This document shows, piece by piece, positions 12,501 to 13,379 of a stretch of DNA of 13,379 bases (positions are counted from its first letter, which is position 1; the number at the start of each line of letters is the position of its first letter). Both the position numbers and the translations under genes were made by a program. The stretch lies in NCBI GenBank assembly GCA_049282455.1, contig JBAPUB010000274.1:1-13379 (forward strand). The letters run 5' to 3'. Source of the DNA: JBAPUB01 sp049282455 (GTDB taxonomy: Bacteria > Actinomycetota > Actinomycetes > JAHEKZ01). The notes under the pieces are model-generated. The model was not told the origin of the DNA. It ran no database searches and was given only the letters and a program-made list of their open reading frames with translations.

Positions 12501-13379
12501 GTTGTTCTCCGGGTCGGTGTCGTTGGCCAGGACGTCGATGCCGACGCTCCCGTCCTCGCTCACCGTCGCGGAGTCGTCCTTGGCCACTGGCGGCTCCGGG
12601 AGGTCGACGACCGAGATCGTCACCGTCGCGGAGTCGCAGGCACTGGCGGGATCGCAGGCCTCGTAGCTGAACGAGTCCGGCCCGATGTACCCAGGGTCGG
12701 GTGTGTAGGTGACGGTGCCGTCAGGGTTGAGGACGACCGAGCCGTGCGAGGGTGCGCTCAGCACGTTGGTCACCAGGGGGTCGCCATCGGCGTCGGAGTC
12801 GTTGCCCAGAACGTCGATCACCGTGGGAGTGTCCTGGAACAGGCTCACCGAGTCGCCGGCGGCGACCGGCGGGTCGTTGACCGGGGTGACGGTGATGTCG
12901 ATCGTTCCCGTGGCGCAGGCAAGGTCTGCGTCGCACACCTGGTAGGTGAACGTGTCAGGACCGAAGTAGTCCGGATCGGGCTGGTACGTGTACGTGCCGT
13001 CCCCGTTGTCGACCAAGGCGCCGTGCGTGGGACCACCGGTGACCGTGATCACCAGCGGGCCGCTGTCGATGTCGCCGGTGAGAGCCGCGACATCCACGAT
13101 GACGTTCGTGTCCTCGCTGGTCGTGACCGCTCCGTCACCTGCGTAGGGAGCGTCGTTGACCGGGTCCACCGTCACGTTGACGGTGGCGGTGTCCGTGCCA
13201 CCGTTGCCGTCACTGATCGTGTACGTGTAGGAGTCCGAACCGTTGTAGTTCGCTGCTGGCGTGTACTTCACCTGGTTACACACGATGACCACCGACCCGT
13301 GCGAACCCTGGGTCACCGACGTCACCGACAACGTGTCACCCTCGACATCGGTGTCGTTGGACAGAACCGTCGTGGTCAC
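9591..13379 (-). CDS. Giant LPXTG-anchored surface protein with tandem cadherin/Ig-like repeats (N-terminus off right edge)
   Basis: The visible 1262 residues hold thirteen tandem domains of 88-98 residues, the first one cut by the edge. Each has the plan NEDTPVTVDVLGNDSDPDGD, then SHGT, DNGDGTFTYTPD, GPDSFTYxVxD and ends in TVTVDPVNDAP (a cadherin-like/Big_9 or VCBS-type bacterial Ig-like repeat). They are acidic, with Asp-rich loops that probably bind calcium. A Pro-rich linker (1207-1224) leads to LPHTG (1225-1229), a hydrophobic helix and RLRRRD: a sortase anchor. It is thus attached to the cell wall, with a likely role in adhesion or biofilm. Start, signal peptide and any ligand-binding head lie beyond the window; the first codon shown is internal. 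Its stop overlaps arsI's. Confidence 0.92.
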   Translation of the reverse strand: MTTTVLSNDTDVEGDTLSVTSVTQGSHGSVVIVCNQVKYTPAANYNGSDSYTYTISDGNGGTDTATVNVTVDPVNDAPYAGDGAVTTSEDTNVIVDVAALTGDIDSGPLVITVTGGPTHGALVDNGDGTYTYQPDPDYFGPDTFTYQVCDADLACATGTIDITVTPVNDPPVAAGDSVSLFQDTPTVIDVLGNDSDADGDPLVTNVLSAPSHGSVVLNPDGTVTYTPDPGYIGPDSFSYEACDPASACDSATVTISVVDLPEPPVAKDDSATVSEDGSVGIDVLANDTDPENNIDPTAVTVTAGPTHGSTSVDPVTGVVTYTPDANFNGSDQFTYQVCDSGAPVQCDTADVLVTVDPVNDPPTAVDDSVTLNEDTSGTTVDVRGNDSDPESASSSLSVSLDVGPSHGSAVDNGDGTFTYTPDADYSGPDSFTYLLCDPSLACDVATVDVTVDPVNDPPVAVGDTVATNENTDVTVTVLGNDSDVDSVLTTAAGATVSVTGAPAHGSTTVNANGTVTYSPDPGYSGPDSFTYQVCDSAGGCDSAVVAVTVNGVNSNPVANDDAGATNEDSNVTVDVLTNDVDPEGQPLAVTSATNGGNGSTTVNADGTITYSPDAGWFGVDTFTYTISDGNGGSATATVTITVNSVNDSPVAKDNSVVTDEDTPVTTVDVTGNDTDPDGDPLTVTGHSPAAHGTVTDNGDGTFDYAPDADYFGPDAFTYTVSDGNGGTDTATVNVTVKPVNDAPLAQDDSATTNESQPVTVVVLGNDSDVDSPLTSAGGAAVTVTSGPGNGSVAVNGSLSVTYTPNPGFFGSDSFTYQVCDADGACDTATVDVTVVDNLAPLAVDDAASTNEDVPVTVDVVTNDSDPEGGALTVVSSTSPGHGVLVDNGDGTFTYTPAANWSGTDTFTYTVSDDLGNTATATVTVTVSAVNDVPKARHDADSTLEDTPVDITVLTNDTDPEGDTLTVVSAGSGSHGSTTVNGNGTVTYVPDSGWSGTDTFSYTISDGNGGTDTATVTVTVDAVNAAPSAVDDSAKTAEDHAVTIAVKANDSDPDGDPTNVTAVTQPSHGTTKVKGSQVVYTPDHNYNGADSFTYTLCDPFGACDVATVTVTVAPRNDAPVAKDDAIDAQAGQPVTIHVGANDHDVEGQPVTVTVVEQPSDGSAVVKPNGDIVFTADAGANGVQTFVYEICDPDGDCSQATVSVTVAGASVPAPAPVPSTPSQGGPLPHTGAEVTRLALWAASMLAMGAALLLGSAPLRLRRRD
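9693..9707 (-). other. LPHTG sortase recognition motif
   Basis: Codes for LPHTG at visible residues 1225-1229, followed by a membrane span of about 20 residues (LALWAASMLAMGAALLLG) and an Arg-rich end, the usual order of a cell-wall sorting signal. Sortase would cut between Thr and Gly. Confidence 0.9.
9762..13379 (-). repeat. Thirteen tandem domain repeats, about 280 bp each
   Basis: Visible-residue borders are approximately 1-78 (partial), 79-171, 172-264, 265-362, 363-458, 459-556, 557-649, 650-743, 744-840, 841-933, 934-1026, 1027-1118 and 1119-1206. Repeats 2-6, 9, 12 and 13 carry a C-x5 to C-x7-C pair near the domain end; repeats 1, 7, 8, 10 and 11 have SDGNGG or a similar loop instead. 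Repeats 12 and 13, nearest the anchor, diverge most. Parts of repeats 1 and 8 are nearly identical at DNA level (13150-13211 and 11155-11216). Confidence 0.9.

Noticed and set aside
9762..13379. CRISPR-like or non-coding satellite array
   Set aside because: The ~280-bp periodicity follows protein domains in one open frame, with codon-level divergence and no short identical repeats with unique spacers.

Overview
The window is a piece of a high-GC actinobacterial chromosome. The signs are strong G/C third-position bias, many GTG starts, a mycothiol-biosynthesis glycosyltransferase (mshA), an HbhA-like protein next to an XRE regulator and a DUF2516 protein (an order I recall from mycobacteria), and several leaderless promoters of TANNNT type. 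No RNA gene, insertion sequence or CRISPR array was seen. Coding density is very high: the largest gene-free gap is about 156 bp.

Layout, left to right. (1) 1-3314, minus strand: mshA, then a YbjN-like gene, then a P1B-type metal ATPase with a TPC motif that runs off the left edge. The three are nearly contiguous and probably one operon, headed by a promoter that resembles the thiol-stress sigma factor SigR/SigH class. (2) 3471-4010, plus: a GNAT acetyltransferase, divergent from mshA. (3) 4007-6311, minus: DUF2516 membrane protein, alpha/beta hydrolase, small two-TM ion channel, and AlaX-type alanyl-tRNA editing protein, the last with its own promoter. (4) 6410-7491, minus: XRE regulator with a long basic tail, followed by an HbhA-like protein. 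(5) 7552-9594: an arsenic-resistance module, arsR-aqpS-arsC on the minus strand and arsI/cadI divergent on the plus strand. They share a 94-bp control region with three similar operator-like boxes. (6) 9591-13379, minus: the C-terminal 1262 residues of a giant surface protein with thirteen cadherin/Ig-like repeats and an LPHTG sortase signal; its start lies beyond the right edge.

How it works together: ArsC would reduce arsenate to arsenite, which would leave through AqpS, an aquaporin with Val where the selectivity-filter Arg is expected. ArsI would handle organoarsenicals or bind metal. ArsR would repress both arms. No ArsB or Acr3 pump is present. MshA starts synthesis of mycothiol, the thiol that buffers metals and oxidants in actinobacteria, so the left operon and the ars module are functionally related in a broad sense, though this is inference.

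Main points worth a second look: five genes that head transcription units have a TANNNT box exactly six bases before the start codon and no usable ribosome binding site; both convergent gene pairs share one CTAG palindrome as reciprocal stop codons; ybjN seems to start at CTG overlapping the mshA stop; the ars intergenic region has a compact three-box architecture; the XRE promoter has paired GCTAGC palindromes 21 bp apart; and the giant protein alternates two repeat types, one with a cysteine pair where the other has an SDGNGG loop.
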